A stretch of 64,000 nucleotides of DNA, taken from the NCBI GenBank assembly GCA_030549775.1, contig CM060174.1, forward strand, positions 15,859,193 to 15,923,192. The letters are read 5' to 3'. Positions 1 through 12,725 of this stretch are shown piece after piece (the stretch's first letter is position 1; the number at the start of each line of letters is the position of its first letter). The notes below the pieces were generated by a model. The model saw only the letters and a program-made list of their open reading frames with translations, was not told the origin of the DNA and searched no databases. The position numbers were made by a program, and so were the translations under genes. This DNA is from Tamarix chinensis. Its lineage: Eukaryota > Streptophyta > Magnoliopsida > Caryophyllales > Tamaricaceae.

Positions 1-1530
1 CATAATATACATACAATGTAATACTGAAATAAATTTTAAAAAACCAAAACTCACATAAAAGAAGATTGAATAAAACCAAACTACTTGAATCTAGGTATAT
101 TCATCACGACTATACCAAATATTGAGCACAACTCTACTAAAAATTTAGCACAACTCCCCTAAATATTCATCACCTTTCTAGAAAACATGAGAACATATAA
201 AGATCACGCAAACCATCTTCTCATTAAACTTTCATGCTTATACACATAAAATAGAAACATATGCAAAGCATGTAAGATTTTTCAATATATTATTTTATGC
301 TTATAACTAAAATAAAGACAATCATCCATAAAATAACATATAATATACCTAGCACAAAGTTCTATTTCTAAAGTTTAGTTTAGTTATAAAAACTCCTAAG
401 CTGTTTAGTAAAGATAAAATAAGGAATCTAGAAACTCCTTCTCTAAACCATTTGGTCACCTTAAAGTATATAAGATAAAAGAATCGATAAACTAAGATTA
501 ATAAATAGGTAAAAGGACAAGAAAGGAAATGAAATGGAAGAAGTGAAATGATAAAATCACTCTTCAATATAGATGCTTAGAAGCCACCACAAAAAAACCA
601 CCAATAAGCACTAAGGATAAAAGGTCAAGGTATTAGAGGATTAATGTGAAGGAAAACAAGGAGAAAAGAAATGATGAAAGGCATGAAATCTCAACTACAA
701 CACACGCAAGAACTACAGAAAAAAATCTATGGTTGGTTGGCAAGGGAGATAGGAGAGGAAGACAAAGAGAGGAGGGGCACACTTTAATGGACAAAAAAGG
801 TTTTTAAATGAAATATAATATGCAAGGAATAATATGAAAGAAGAATATAAAGTAAAAGGACCAATACTGAGCCATGGTAGGTATTGGAAATCACAAAAAA
901 AAAATTGTTTTGCTGTAGTTGTAAAGCTGGTTGGAAAGTAAAAGTTTGGTTAAGAATAATCTTGAACAGGCTCAATTTAATGGATGTAAATGGTAAGGAG
1001 TTTTATTATGCAATGAAATATTTTAAACAAAATAAAAACAAAAGAGAGAGAATGATTTGCTACAAGTTGGGAATAAAAATAAATTTTGAATCTTTTGAAA
1101 TTTTGTGATTTTATGTACATTTTGTAATGGAACACACTATTTGGCAAAATTAGAATGAGATCTGATAGGAAAGAGTGCGGAGCTTTTGGTTTGATTTTAG
1201 CCTCACTTAAGTTCTAGGATTAGAGGTGTAAAAGAAAAGTTAGACTATAATTGAGTTTGTAAGAAAAATATTATAAAATCATAATTATAGTAATTGATGC
1301 AGTTTTTGGTTGGGTGAAAGGTAACCAAATTACAAATCGGATTTAATTTAGTTAGGAAACTAGTTGAAAGTAAAAGAATGGTTAGAGGATTGGTTAAAAT
1401 TTATTTTAAATGATTAAATTGTAAGAAAGTTTAACAATAAATATTTATTGAAAAAATATCAATTGAAATCCAAATATCATAAAAATTTATGGAAATGTAT
1501 AGAATACTTTTAAAAACTCAAATATATGAA
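1..1530. other. AT-rich intergenic DNA, no gene seen
   Basis: Strongly AT-rich sequence with only short, low-complexity reading frames that lack recognisable domains. I see no tRNA, transposase or pol motif. It may be decayed repeat DNA or true intergenic sequence; nothing here separates the two. Confidence 0.6.
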
Positions 1531-1534
1531 TACA

Positions 1535-1548
1535 TTGGGTATCAGAGT
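1535..1548 (+). other. Primer-binding-site-like motif (initiator tRNA-Met)
   Basis: The string TTGGGTATCAGAG closely resembles the plant LTR-retrotransposon primer-binding site TGGTATCAGAGC, which pairs with the 3' end of initiator tRNA-Met. It follows an AATACA that could end an LTR. No gag is recognisable downstream, so if real it marks a heavily decayed or short non-autonomous element. A chance match is possible. Confidence 0.3.
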
Positions 1549-1789
1549 TGTTTTCAAGCTCAAAGGATTTGATGCAGAAGCATGGCCTTATTTATTTCCA
1601 AATATGGTTTTGAGACATGTTTGAAGAGTTTCTTTGAGTTCTTAGAAGTGCCAAAGTAAAACAAGACACTTTCTTGAATTTCAAAGCATAAGTTGTGTTA
1701 TATGCAATTTCAAGCAACCCAAAAAGACCTTAATGACAAGGAAGCTATGGGATGAGTCAACCTATGTTTTGATGATATTTTGGATATTA

Positions 1790-2489
1790 TGCCACATCAT
1801 CATGACATGTGGCAGCTGCTAGAACAAGCGCCACACGTGGAGTAATGCAAATTAGGGTTTTCTTTGTTAAGGTTGTTATTTTATGTAACTAACTAGCTCA
1901 TAAGGCAACGATTTTTATATGATGTGTTGCCATATCATTTAAGTGTAATTACAGGTTGTAATTAGATGTAATTAATAGATGGAAAGTTGAGTTTATAGGC
2001 TGTAATTAATGGTCATATTAGTTAGTTAGTTAGAAGTGGATAAGGTTAGTTAGGATATAGTTTGATTAAAAAATATCCTACGATTTTGGTATGAGTTGGC
2101 GTGGGGGTTATGGCCTATAAATAAGGGTCTTCTCATGTGTAAAATTTAGAGTTTGAGTTTTGAATAAAAATCATCTCCTTTGAGAGAGTTTAAACCTTCC
2201 AATTCTATGTGAGTTGAAAGTGGCCATTGTTAAGGATTCTTTGTGTGTTCCTTTTCTTTGGTTTTGAATCCTATGAAGATTCTTTGTGTGTGTGTTTTTT
2301 TTTTCATTTTATTCATATCAAAGGGTTCATCTTTATGAATTCTCTTTGAGATCCATTTAAACATCATCTTTGTGAGGTGTTGAAGTGTTATATTTGTTGC
2401 ATTTTATCCTACCCTTATTTATCCACCATCATACCACACGAACATCATCATCCATCACCTTTGTTGAGTGGTATTTGTGTGGGTGTTAC
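1790..2489 (+). mobile_element. LTR-like promoter/leader remnant
   Basis: The stretch has a TATA box (CTATAAATA near 2116) and a leader-like sequence after it. It closes in GGGTGTTACA, a common LTR 3' terminus, followed by TATCAGG, which could be a decayed primer-binding site. Total length of about 0.7 kb would suit a solo LTR or a Copia-type LTR. The 5' TG terminus and a target duplication could not be fixed, so the left edge is approximate. Confidence 0.35.
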
Positions 2490-3450
2490 ATATCAGGATT
2501 AAAAATGAAAAAATGACTAAGATCACTTAATTATGTAAATGAACTTTTTGCAATTTAATTATTCAAAACAAAAGGGTGAAACATGAATGAATAGAATGTG
2601 TGGAATTAGATAATGGAACATATAAATATGTTTATATTTTGGAGACGTGTTATGAGTTTAATCATACATGGTAATTAGAGTTTGAGAGAACAGGATATCA
2701 CACTTATAGGTTGTAAAATTCACAAACACACTCTCTCTCTCTCTCCTTTTTTTTTCTTTTCTTTTTTTTTGAAAGTAATAAAAACACTTTACTTACAAAA
2801 GAAATCTTGATTGAAATTAGATGGGTTTGATTTATGCCACAAGGTCCCATGTTTGTGTTAAATTGCATTTTTTTTATGTTAAAAATTATTAAAACCTATG
2901 CATAGAGATATTTTTTCCATAAAAATAAAAATTAAATATATATTTATATACACACACTCACATGCATAATTGTATAAAATAATTTTAAATGTTTTTTTAC
3001 GACATTTTAATTATATTTAATGAATCATTATGAATCAATAGTTTGGTCAATTAACCCATGGGTTGGACACATAAACTAATAAACTAATAGCAACATCAAT
3101 GAAATGATCGATCAATTTAAAAACACACACACAATACTAAGAACGTTACCTTTTCACTTTTGTATTTGAAATGTATTTCAAAACTTCGCTAGCAATTGTC
3201 CGAAATGAAAGGCTTTGGACTTTTACGCTCCATTTAGTTTTTAACAAATTTTAAAGAAAAGAAAGAAAATGAAGAGTAAAATACTTGTTTATGTTTGGTT
3301 TATATAAGAAAATGAAATAGAACAAGGATAATGAATAAAATTATTAATTATTAGTTATTTAATTTTTTTTTAAATAAAAAAAATATTTTAATTTTAATTT
3401 TCTTTCCTTAAAATTTTATTAGAATAGTAAAAAAATTTATTTACTCTTTG
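2490..3450. other. AT-rich intergenic DNA with CT/T tract
   Basis: AT-rich sequence without coding signal. A (CT)n run at about 2730-2745 passes into a T-rich tract to about 2770. Short A/T-rich simple sequence also occurs near 2930-2960 and 3120. Confidence 0.5.
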
Positions 3451-3860
3451 CAGGCCTACTAGTTATCCTTCTCCTAGTCTAGAGTTATGAGATTTGCGTG
3501 CATTGGGTTACCTTTATCAGGTACCAACTACCCGCTTTTCATGGGCCTCGTCTCTTGTATCTCTCGCCCATCGTGGTCATCCGTGTCCCCTTAATATGTG
3601 GGCTAATTCTGCGGTCTCCTTGAACCAAGTACTATTACAATTTGTTTCAGGGTCACGGGCGGGGACAGCAAGCGCACCATTATTCATTTATTCTGCTCGG
3701 CTATTATCGACGAACATCTCTTATGGACTTCTTTTGAATACCGAAACAACCCAAAATAGAAGATTTCAAATTGCCGAATACTTGGGCTCCATCTAGATGC
3801 TTCCGGGTTTCCAACTCGTCGGTTAATGCCGTCCTACTTCATTTTTTATTTTTGTGCAGG
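3451..3860. other. GC-richer block, possible organelle-derived insertion
   Basis: Base composition changes sharply here to near 45-50% GC between AT-rich flanks. The longest open frame is 100 codons (3494-3796, plus strand), with no domain I recognise. The composition and style resemble plant mitochondrial DNA moved to the nucleus, but I cannot name the source gene. Alternatives are a captured host exon or part of an unknown repeat. Confidence 0.3.
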
Positions 3861-4535
3861 TCAATTATTTGTATGTGAAGGGTCTACAGGCCAACTGAAA
3901 TTAAAGAATAAATCGGAAGTTATTGAAAATAAATAAATAAATTGTTTAAGAAAAAACTCTTTTATAAATTCAAGCTCTGTTGGTTAACCCGTCCTAACTC
4001 CTAATTAATAAATTCAATTAGACAATGTAATAAACAGTTTACATTAAAATTTTAAAATAATACTAATTTTGGTTAAAAATAAAATTATTTATCTTATATT
4101 TATTGCGCGCATATTATATCATAAACACATGAATACTATGCAAAGTGCGCCCGGCTCATATATACATGTCATTGCAGTGCATTTAAACTTTTTGTTAAAA
4201 ATAGTGTAAGCTTTCTCTAGCATAATTCCTTGCACACATCAAAGTTCATTTTTTCTTCTTTTCCTTTCTCTCTTACAAAACTTATCCTAATAGTTAAAAA
4301 TAATTTTATCAAACAAATAATATTAAAAGAAATAATATATATATCAAAATGTTGTTCGATTTTTCCCCTCTATTAACAAGCATACATATATATATAAATG
4401 CTTTTGATATAAAAAAATGTTATGTAAAATACCCTTACACATAATATAGAACATGCTATGTTTATCCCACACTTGTTGCATATTCAATAATTACTTTGTA
4501 TATATTTATCACATATTAACTGTATGTTCATCAAC

Positions 4536-4540
<5 letters not shown>

Positions 4541-4575
<35 letters not shown>
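4541..4575. repeat. (AT)n microsatellite
   Basis: Uninterrupted alternating AT of about 35 bp within AT-rich DNA. Confidence 0.9.
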
Positions 4576-4576
<1 letters not shown>

Positions 4577-5203
4577 CTTTTATTCCCAGCTATGTAAAGT
4601 AGTTACGAGCTACATCTTATTGCCAGGTAGTTGGAGGCTATGAAGTAGATTAAGATCTAGCATGCATATCTATGAGGAATAATGCATCTCATCAGTTGAG
4701 GAATTGAATAGAAGGTTAGAATTTAAAAACATGTGGATTTAGTAATTGAGTAAATGATTGTTGCAGCCAAAACCCTCAACATTATAAATTTACAAAATAT
4801 TATATGTATGTGATTGGAACGAAAACAATCAGGCCTATATATAAGGATACCATGCAACAGTAAACAAAAAATTGATTATCTTAAAAATACTCTAAAAATG
4901 GAAAAATAAAATAAAAATAAAAGTACACGCCCAGGAATGCTTTCAAAACAAAGGGAAAAAATATAGAGATATAAGACCTTTTTACTAAAAGAGTATCTAG
5001 AATATATTAATCTTTAAATAAAAAAATATCCGCATATTTTATACATTATTAGAAAGTAGGAAATTTTTCCTAATTTTTCCCCTTAGGGAGTTTTAATGTA
5101 ATTTGTAAGAGATGAAATGCCATCTATGTCTTCATAAGGGATAAAAAATCTATGCTAGACACACAAAAGACATATATTACTTTTCTTTTGTATAAGAATT
5201 AAC

Positions 5204-5430
5204 AAAAATGCACATTATCCGTAAATGAACGCTATGAAATCATGTCCTGAACATACAATGACTAATGAGATAAACATAAAGAAAATGAGTTGTTTAACAC
5301 ACAATAAATAACGTTGTGTTCATGTACATAATCAGCAAATGAATATTATGTGAACTCATGTCCTAAACATATGATAAATAATGAGATAAACATATAGGAA
5401 ACAATTTGCTAAACATACAACATATATTAA
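5204..5430. repeat. Diverged ~122-bp tandem duplication
   Basis: Two consecutive copies share the order AAATGAA...ATG(T)GAA(A)TCATGTCC...AACATA...AATGAGATAAACATA...TTTAACACA/TTGCTAAACA. The first lies at about 5204-5307 and the second at about 5327-5430. The copies differ by many substitutions, so the duplication is old. Confidence 0.6.
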
Positions 5431-7086
5431 GATGAACATGTAGATATCCATTGCATATTCGTTTCATTTGATGTGCTTACAAGATAATTATCTTTACATC
5501 AAAAGTAAATCAATATAGATACTTATTTATAGAGAAACATCTAAGAAATATTTTGACATATATATATATATATTAATGGTTTAAATAAAAGATAATATAT
5601 GTGAAAGCTTTAATATGTACTAAGACAACATATTATTATATGAGGAAAAAAACATGGCATGCCACTGTATCCTCATTTTTGTCAACATGTCAAAAAATAT
5701 GTAATATGCATGGCGCATATGGGTCCATAATATAATAATTTTTTATTATGAATTTCTTCCAAACATTAACATCATTATTGTTTTTCATATTTCATTAACT
5801 TCAGTGAGCTCTAAAAATTATAGTTGAGGTATTAAACTCTAGCCTTATTTTCCCATCTCCTCAGCATTTCCACCTCTGTGAGTAATTAACACAAAATACC
5901 TATATATATATATTACAGAAGCAATCTTAACATGTTTAGACAATAAATCCAACATACATGATGTCAATCAACCTCTAATGGATGAAACCATTTGATGTAG
6001 GAGCATTGGCTTTTATGCTAATAGAACTAATAAGAGTTTAATTGTTTAAGGAAGATAAAAAAAGCGTGACAAAAGCTTGAAGAGTGCATTTAAGGAGGTT
6101 GCCTACCTAAGCATGTGCCAAGCATGTGATTAAGGCTCAAAGAGCAATAGAGCATTATTAAAGCCATGTATATGCCATGCACATTGTAATACCCCATTTT
6201 AAAATCCTTCAAATTATATTTAAAATTATGTTGATATAAATAAATTAGTTTTGGTTTCAGAAAGTATTTGAAATTTTAATAAAGGTGTGAATTTTAGGCT
6301 CACCAATTGATTGTTTTACTTAACTGATCAATTGATATTCTTAAAAACTATCGATTTTATTTTCTGATAAACCAGTCAACTAGTTTGCTCAAATTAATCG
6401 ATTAGTTATCCTACAATTTCATATCCTTTTATGATTTTAATTCAAATCTTTTTTTAATGTTTATGAAAAATTCTAATTAAAATCTATTTGTGCTGATAAG
6501 CATATTTTTGTGCTTTGGGATTATTTTTACATTATTGAGATCACTTTACAATTTCATTTGGTTAAAATTTTCCTAAATTTTTTTAAGGAATTTCTCACCT
6601 TCTCTCTTTCCCCTCATATTCTTCTTTCTTCTAGTAGCCATGATTGCGTGTTTGACTTTATGCACCCCTTCTTTAACCTACCAAACCTTTGTCTTGTCTC
6701 TTCCCAGTCACACCTTTCCTCCATTACCTCTTTACACTTTGGTTGCTCGAACTCAACTTAAGTCATACTTCCTTCTCTCCCACTTGTTTGTTTCAACCAA
6801 CATTTCCCTCCTATGTACCCCATTCTTGATTCAATTCACTCTCTATCATCTTCACTTGCTAATTCTCTCCCTTTTCCATTGTGAAAATTTTCCAAGTATT
6901 AGGCATTCTCCACTTCTCCTTTCTTTTCTTCTCTATTGGGAAAATAGAGGTTGTCTCTGTTTTCCTCATCCTTAGTCAAATCCTCATTCTTTTCTTCTTC
7001 TAATCTTAGCTTCAACTCGGCCATGTTTATCTTAAGTAAGAAAGGGTTAAAGTTTTGAGAAAGGTTGAAAGCCTCGGTTTTTGGTT

Positions 7087-7176
7087 TCTTCTTCTTCTTC
7101 TTCTTCTTCTTCTTCTTCTTCTTCTTCTTCTTCTTCTTCTTCTTCTTCTCCTCCTCCTCCTCCTCCTCCTCCTTCT
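7087..7176. repeat. (TTC)n/(CTC)n microsatellite
   Basis: About 20 TTC units pass into CTC units inside the left part of the element 1 LTR. It is a pure purine/pyrimidine strand-asymmetric tract of about 90 bp. Confidence 0.95.
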
Positions 7177-8594
7177 TAGAAATTGAAATAGAGTTTTAAT
7201 AGTTTTGATTCTTGATTCTCTTAGAAATTGAAGTCTTGGTAGATAATCATCTAGTTAGGAGTATTTTGTACTAGAAAAATTGGTTAGGTAATGCACTCTT
7301 ATCTCATATATGAATAAGGCATTTTGTTGCTTGTTGTGGTTCCATGTTTTGGTGTATTTCTATGTTGAGGATGGGTTAATTATATTCTTAGATTCAAGCA
7401 TGTTGTAATGATTTCTTCTTTAAGGTTTTAAGCATGTTTAGAGTTCCTAATTATTATGAATGATTTTGGATGCTCATCATGATTTCATTAAGTGCCGATA
7501 TTACCATGTACCCATGTGATTCTATAAGTGAAACATGTCTTTTTATGTGTTTTATGACACAGAAGTATGCAAGGATTTATATGGTAAAGTTGGGTGAAAT
7601 TTTGATATGTGGATTGGAGATGTGGGTGTTGTTTTTCCCATACCAGTCAAGATGTTTGATGGATCGATCAAGTAGGTGCATGAATAGTTAATTAATTAGG
7701 GATTTTTAATTGATAAGTAATGAGATCAGTTGATTGGTTCAATGAACCAGTCGATTGGTTGCCTTATGGTTAGAGTGGTTTGGACTCTGCTTAGAACCAT
7801 CAATCAATTTTACTAAGCCCATCCACTAGTTTTCTATGAACATTCAATGAGTGGAACAATCGACTGATTTGGTGGTTTTATTTTTTGTTTAGGTATGGTA
7901 CGACTAAACCAGACTAATAGCTATTTTGCTTGTAGTTTGCCATGTTTGTTTATTATTTATTATTCTTCCCTTAGAACTTTTACATTAATGTCTCCATGTA
8001 ATTACAACATTTTAATCACAATTCCAATCATGTGTAACTTGAATTTAATGAGGATTAAAATGATGATAGTTGGGCCTTAATTTGGTTAATCTTGGTGTCC
8101 CCTCTAAACACAAAATTGATGGCTTATATGCCTTGTGATATGTTTGGTATTATCACTTGGTAACACCAAATTTGGATATTAATGGAATTAATTGTGATTA
8201 GTGATCTCACTTGGTAATTAATAATCAATAAATTAATATTTTATTTTATCCTTTTTCTTTGAATATCGGGGTTACTAGCTAAGAGTTAGTGGGTGGGTCA
8301 CCCTGTGTTTTAATATTTTCACTTAGTGTTAATTCCTTTTCTACCTAGTTGTGGTTGGTAAGGGTTATGCACATATCTTTGAAATATATGATTTTACTAT
8401 AGTATGCCAACATGTCATTGGTGTCTAGTACGAGTGGGTGAGGTATCTCCATAAAATCCTTATCGAACTTATTATTATCCATTGCCTAGGCAGGTCTCAT
8501 ATCCCAAAATTTTTTCCCTCACAACATAGGCATTCAAGGTGTGGTTAGTGATGCATCCTAGTATAAGATCCCTTGATGTACTCTAACCACATGT

Positions 8595-8720
8595 GGTGGG
8601 TGTGGTATCCTAATATATGTTAGTCCTCATGACAAGTGGACTCAATGTGCGGTGGGTGTGGTGTCCATAAAGAAAAGTTGCTTTGATGTATCCTAATCTT
8701 ATGTGGTGGGTGTGGTATCC
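8595..8720 (+). repeat. ~55-bp tandem repeats in element 1 LTR
   Basis: The motif GGTGGGTGTGGTRTCC recurs at 8595, 8651 and 8705, so the period is about 54-56 bp, with variable sequence between. A weaker related unit lies just upstream (GGTGTGGTTAGTGATGCATCC near 8538). This resembles the internal tandem cassettes seen in the other LTR families here, though with a different motif. Confidence 0.7.
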
Positions 8721-8912
8721 TTTTGTGTGTGTATGCTACCATGAATTTTGTTCATGGTGGATAAATAGGTGTGGTTGAACTGATCATCACAAAAACTGGA
8801 AATTATGTGCTCATTAAAGGAAGATTATTCTAATATGGTTACATTAGGTGATTTCAATGCATGATTTGGAATATTATTCCTTTATGATTTCCATGCAAGT
8901 ATTCCTTGTTAT

Positions 8913-9026
8913 ATTGCTATCATGAGCCTGAGTGATTTATTATGTTGGTATGCTTATCACCATACTAATATTGCTATCATGAGCCTGAGTGATTTATTAT
9001 GTTGGTATGCTTATCACCATACTACT
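8913..9026 (+). repeat. 57-bp tandem duplication
   Basis: Two adjacent copies (8913-8969 and 8970-9026) are almost identical, differing only at the last positions (CTAAT versus CTACT). They begin ATTGCTATCATGAGCC. The near identity contrasts with the decay of the surrounding LTR, so the duplication is recent. Confidence 0.95.
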
Positions 9027-9676
9027 ATGTGAGTTTAATTTACGACATGAGCCTTTACCATGTATTACGTGGTCTATTTTACTTGTACTTCACCTTATGG
9101 ATACTACATTTGTGTGGTCATTGTAATGATCAAGATTCTAGTTTTGTAATTAGCGGATGATTTATAGGGCTATAATTCTTAGCTAAAGCATGTTAAAGAT
9201 AGTACCATGGGCTAGTAGCTAGCTATTGCTTGGGGTTTGAGAGTTACCTTCCTGTGTAGTTAAGAATTAGATTAATTGGTTAGGTGTACTTTTGCCCACT
9301 ATATTGGGATGCATTTGACTCTTTTTGGTTATTTAAACTCTTGTTTTTTGATATTTTATTTGGATTTTGCAAAGTCTCATAATCCATTCTATTTATATCT
9401 ATTTTCATCATTGTCACTATTAGTATTGTTGTATTATTAGTAGAGTATGCAGAGCTGTAATACCTCATACTTTTAAAATTTAATTTTATTAAGCTTAATT
9501 ATTTTATTAGTTTAATTTGATAAAATATTTAATTATTTTAATTTCAGCTCATTTTATGGATTTATCAAGGATTTTGACTACATATTTGAATTTAATTAAT
9601 AGTTGCCGTTGTGGATGATTTTAGATAAATTTATTCACAACTATAATTTTATTATATTTATATGATTTTGATTTTT

Positions 9677-9679
<3 letters not shown>

Positions 9680-9725
<46 letters not shown>
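9680..9725. repeat. (AT)n microsatellite in solo LTR A
   Basis: An alternating AT run of about 45 bp at a position where sibling copies B and D/C have only short AT-rich sequence. Lineage-specific expansion. Confidence 0.9.
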
Positions 9726-9729
<4 letters not shown>

Positions 9730-10271
9730 CTTTGTTGTGCAATTACAAGTTTGTTTTGGAGTTACATTTCGTTAACGAAATAAATTATTTAAATTATAAA
9801 ATTTCCTTTGAAATAGTAAAATTATTTTAATGATTGTATCTGTGTAAAATATTTCCGATCTTGAATTTATCCATATTTCTAAGGCTGAGAAGTTCTTCAA
9901 AAAGTTTTAAATTAAAAGATATTTTCATAACTTATTTATGCTTTTCTTACCGAAATTAATTTTCTTCCATTTTACCCTTTTTTATTTTCAGATGACTATT
10001 TTCAATAATTATTTAAATTAGTCTTGGTTTTTTGCAATTTGATTTAAATATTTTCCTACATGGTTTTAAATATTTCTCGAGGTTTTATGATATATTTTTT
10101 GTAAATAATATATATCTTTGTGTTCATGGGTATTTTCTTTTGAAAATTTTTACGAAATTCTTTATATAGCTCTTATATCGATTTTATACCCTCAGATACT
10201 TATGAAAGCATTTTTGCTAGATAAAATCATATATTATTTTTAGATTCATTTGTGTATTTGTATTTGCAATA

Positions 10272-10302
<31 letters not shown>

Positions 10303-10684
10303 ATCTCATTTCCTTTTCCTTTTCTCTCTCTCTCTCTCTCTCTCTTCTCTCCCTCTCCATGTGTTTTCTGGAAAAAAAAAAAAAGCCCAACCTCTCATCT
10401 TCTTCCCTGCTCCTTTGTCCCTCAACATCACCACAACTACCACACCAGCCACCACGACATCACTCCATCCGCATGAAGTCACCACCCTTCGCTAGTGAGC
10501 AGCAATAGCCAAGTGAAGGTAGCACGCAGTAGAGTAGCGTTGGGAGAGCAACAACGACAGGAAAGTGTAGGTCGCCCACCACATCCGGTCAAAGCAAGCC
10601 CAATTGATTGCCAGGGAGCGACGGTTGGCCTCCCATGGTGCTTCTTCGGTCTTTATTTTCCCCAATTTGCAACTCTTTGTTTGG

Positions 10685-10692
10685 TATAAATT
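10685..10692 (+). promoter_or_regulatory. TATA box of solo LTR A
   Basis: GGTATAAATT follows a C-rich tract and is positionally equivalent to GGTATAAATA in copy B (17804). It would end the U3 portion. The CpG-rich block upstream in B is here reduced to a shorter CT/CA-rich stretch (10320-10680). Confidence 0.6.
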
Positions 10693-10766
10693 TTCAAAAA
10701 TCCCAACTTTTGTTTTGATTAATTTGGTATGAATTAGCTTATAATAAGCTAAATTAGTTATTTAAT

Positions 10767-10768
<2 letters not shown>

Positions 10769-10804
<36 letters not shown>
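10769..10804. repeat. (AT)n microsatellite
   Basis: Alternating AT run of about 35 bp just downstream of the TATA box of solo LTR A. Copy B has only TATATAT at the matching point. Confidence 0.85.
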
Positions 10805-10806
<2 letters not shown>

Positions 10807-12544
10807 ATGATTGATTTAGAGAGGTTAATTGTAGCATATATGGTTGATTTGTAAAAATCATATTTTTGACTCAATTATGTTCGGATTTTTTCTCATTAAG
10901 TTAGTTTTTTATAAATTGATTGCACAATATGCTGTAAAATATATCTAATTTCATATCACAATTGTTAATTAGAGAAATTTATGCTAAATTAAATTTCTAT
11001 GCCAAAATCAGTGCATGACAAAATTGGATCACATAATTGAGTTATTTCACTCAATTGATTTTACAGTATCCTTTAAAATATATTTAATTTTATATTGGAA
11101 GGGTTAATTTAATAAATTTATGTGAAATTGATTGAATTGGATTTTTAGGTTAACACTCATGTGGATCTAAATTAGATTGTGCAATTGAGTGATTTTATTT
11201 AATTGATTGTATAATTTACATTAGAATATATTTAATTAAAATTCTAAAACATCAATTTAAATATTTTAGCAAAAATAGATTAGGTTTGTAATTCAGACTC
11301 AAAAACACTAATTGTGTTAAATTGGGTAGTTCTTTTTATTGGTTTTGATCAATTGATTATATAATATGTTATAAAATGTGTCTAATTGCATTTCTAAACA
11401 TTTAATTTAAAGAAATTATTAAAGTTTAATCAAATTACATTTTTGGGCCTAAAACCTTAAATTTCAAATGAAATTATGAAATTAGATATTTATATAGATG
11501 TTTTTCTAAAATTGAATTTATAGAAATAGTTGAAATGACCCTAATTGCATTCTTACACCTGCAATTGGAATTAGTTGATTTAAATTATTTGAGTTTGTGT
11601 CTTGGGCTTTAAAACCCTAATTTTAGAAAATAATTATCTTAAATTAGCTACTTGTAAGATTATTTTGTTGAAATTGATTATCTAGGTTTATTTAAAATTA
11701 TTTTAATTGTACCCTTAAGCTATCAATTTAAGATAATCAAAGTTAATTAGTTGGGTTGCAATTCAGACTTAAAAACCCTAAGTTTCATAGATGGTTTTAT
11801 AAAAATGATTTGCTTGCATTTCTTTCACCTAGTAAATTACTAGTTTTGATTTAAAATCATTTGATTTATATTTTTTTGTTATTAGGTTGGATTGGTTTTG
11901 TAAAAATGGTTGGTTTGTCTCTTTGGTCGTAAAACCTAGTTAGAAAGTCATTTTTGATAAAATTAACTTATAATCTATTATCCTTTCCTCGACTTTCCAA
12001 ATAAATTTGAAATGCCCTAAGTGATATGTTTTGAACTTGATTTGGTTAATATTTAATTTTAAATCGTAATAGAGCTATGTTTTCTAGTCTTAACTTTTGG
12101 ATATGTTTTTGAACGAAAACTGTCTATGTCTCTCCTTGTTGAGTAAATTATAATATTTGAATTATTGATAGATAAGGTGGTTTCTAACCTAGTTTTTCAA
12201 TTTCTATCAGTGATCTAGGATAACTTTCTTGTGAATTGTCGAGTTGTTGAAAGCTTTGGATTTAGGTAAGTCATTACATTCCTTCTTGTGTGGTAATTTT
12301 ATGTATATATGATTTTATAGCTTTATTGTGAACACATGTTAGTATGCCTCTTGAATATTGTATGTGCCAGTATGTGGGGTTGAGTATGATTATGTGGTTA
12401 ACATGTCCACCTAATTATGAAATATTTAGTGATTTTGGAGTATGTTCTAATGTGTCTAAACTATAACTGGTTTAGAAAATTCATATTCGTGGTTGAGTGT
12501 GGACTTAAATTGTATGATATATTATGCTGTATTTTTATGCCATG

Positions 12545-12725
12545 GAATTATTTAGCTCTAATGACACTTGATCATTTGGCTCTAACGCTATCTAAATTAT
12601 TCGGCCTTAGTGTCATATGAATTGGATCAGCTTTAATGCCATCTGGAATTGATCTACTTTAATACTATCTAGACTAGATTGGCTTTAATGCCATTTGAAA
12701 TTAATTAGCCTTAATGCCACTTGAA
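12545..12725 (+). repeat. GGCTTTAATGCC minisatellite, decayed copy
   Basis: About seven degenerate units of roughly 27 bp with the core GGCTTTAATGCCAT. It matches the GGCATTAAAGCC array on the opposite strand in solo LTR D/C (15851-16060). Copy B lacks it. Confidence 0.7.

Larger units (their letters stand above)
3861..6184. other. AT-rich intergenic DNA
   Basis: Low-complexity AT-rich sequence with no recognisable gene. It contains an (AT)n microsatellite near 4541-4575, a shorter (AT)n near 5558-5573 and a diverged tandem duplication described separately. The sequence ends at the 5' LTR terminus of element 1. Confidence 0.55.
6185..9450 (+). mobile_element. Element 1 5' LTR, left part
   Basis: Opens with TGTAATACCCC. 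The LTR is interrupted at 9451-9455 (AGAGC) by solo LTR A and resumes at 26731 after the second target copy (AGAGT). Without the insertion the LTR is about 3.4 kb. It carries a TTC/CTC microsatellite, 55-bp GT-rich repeats and a 57-bp duplication. The 5 bp before the terminus are CACAT; the matching right-hand copy is outside the window or lost. Confidence 0.75.
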
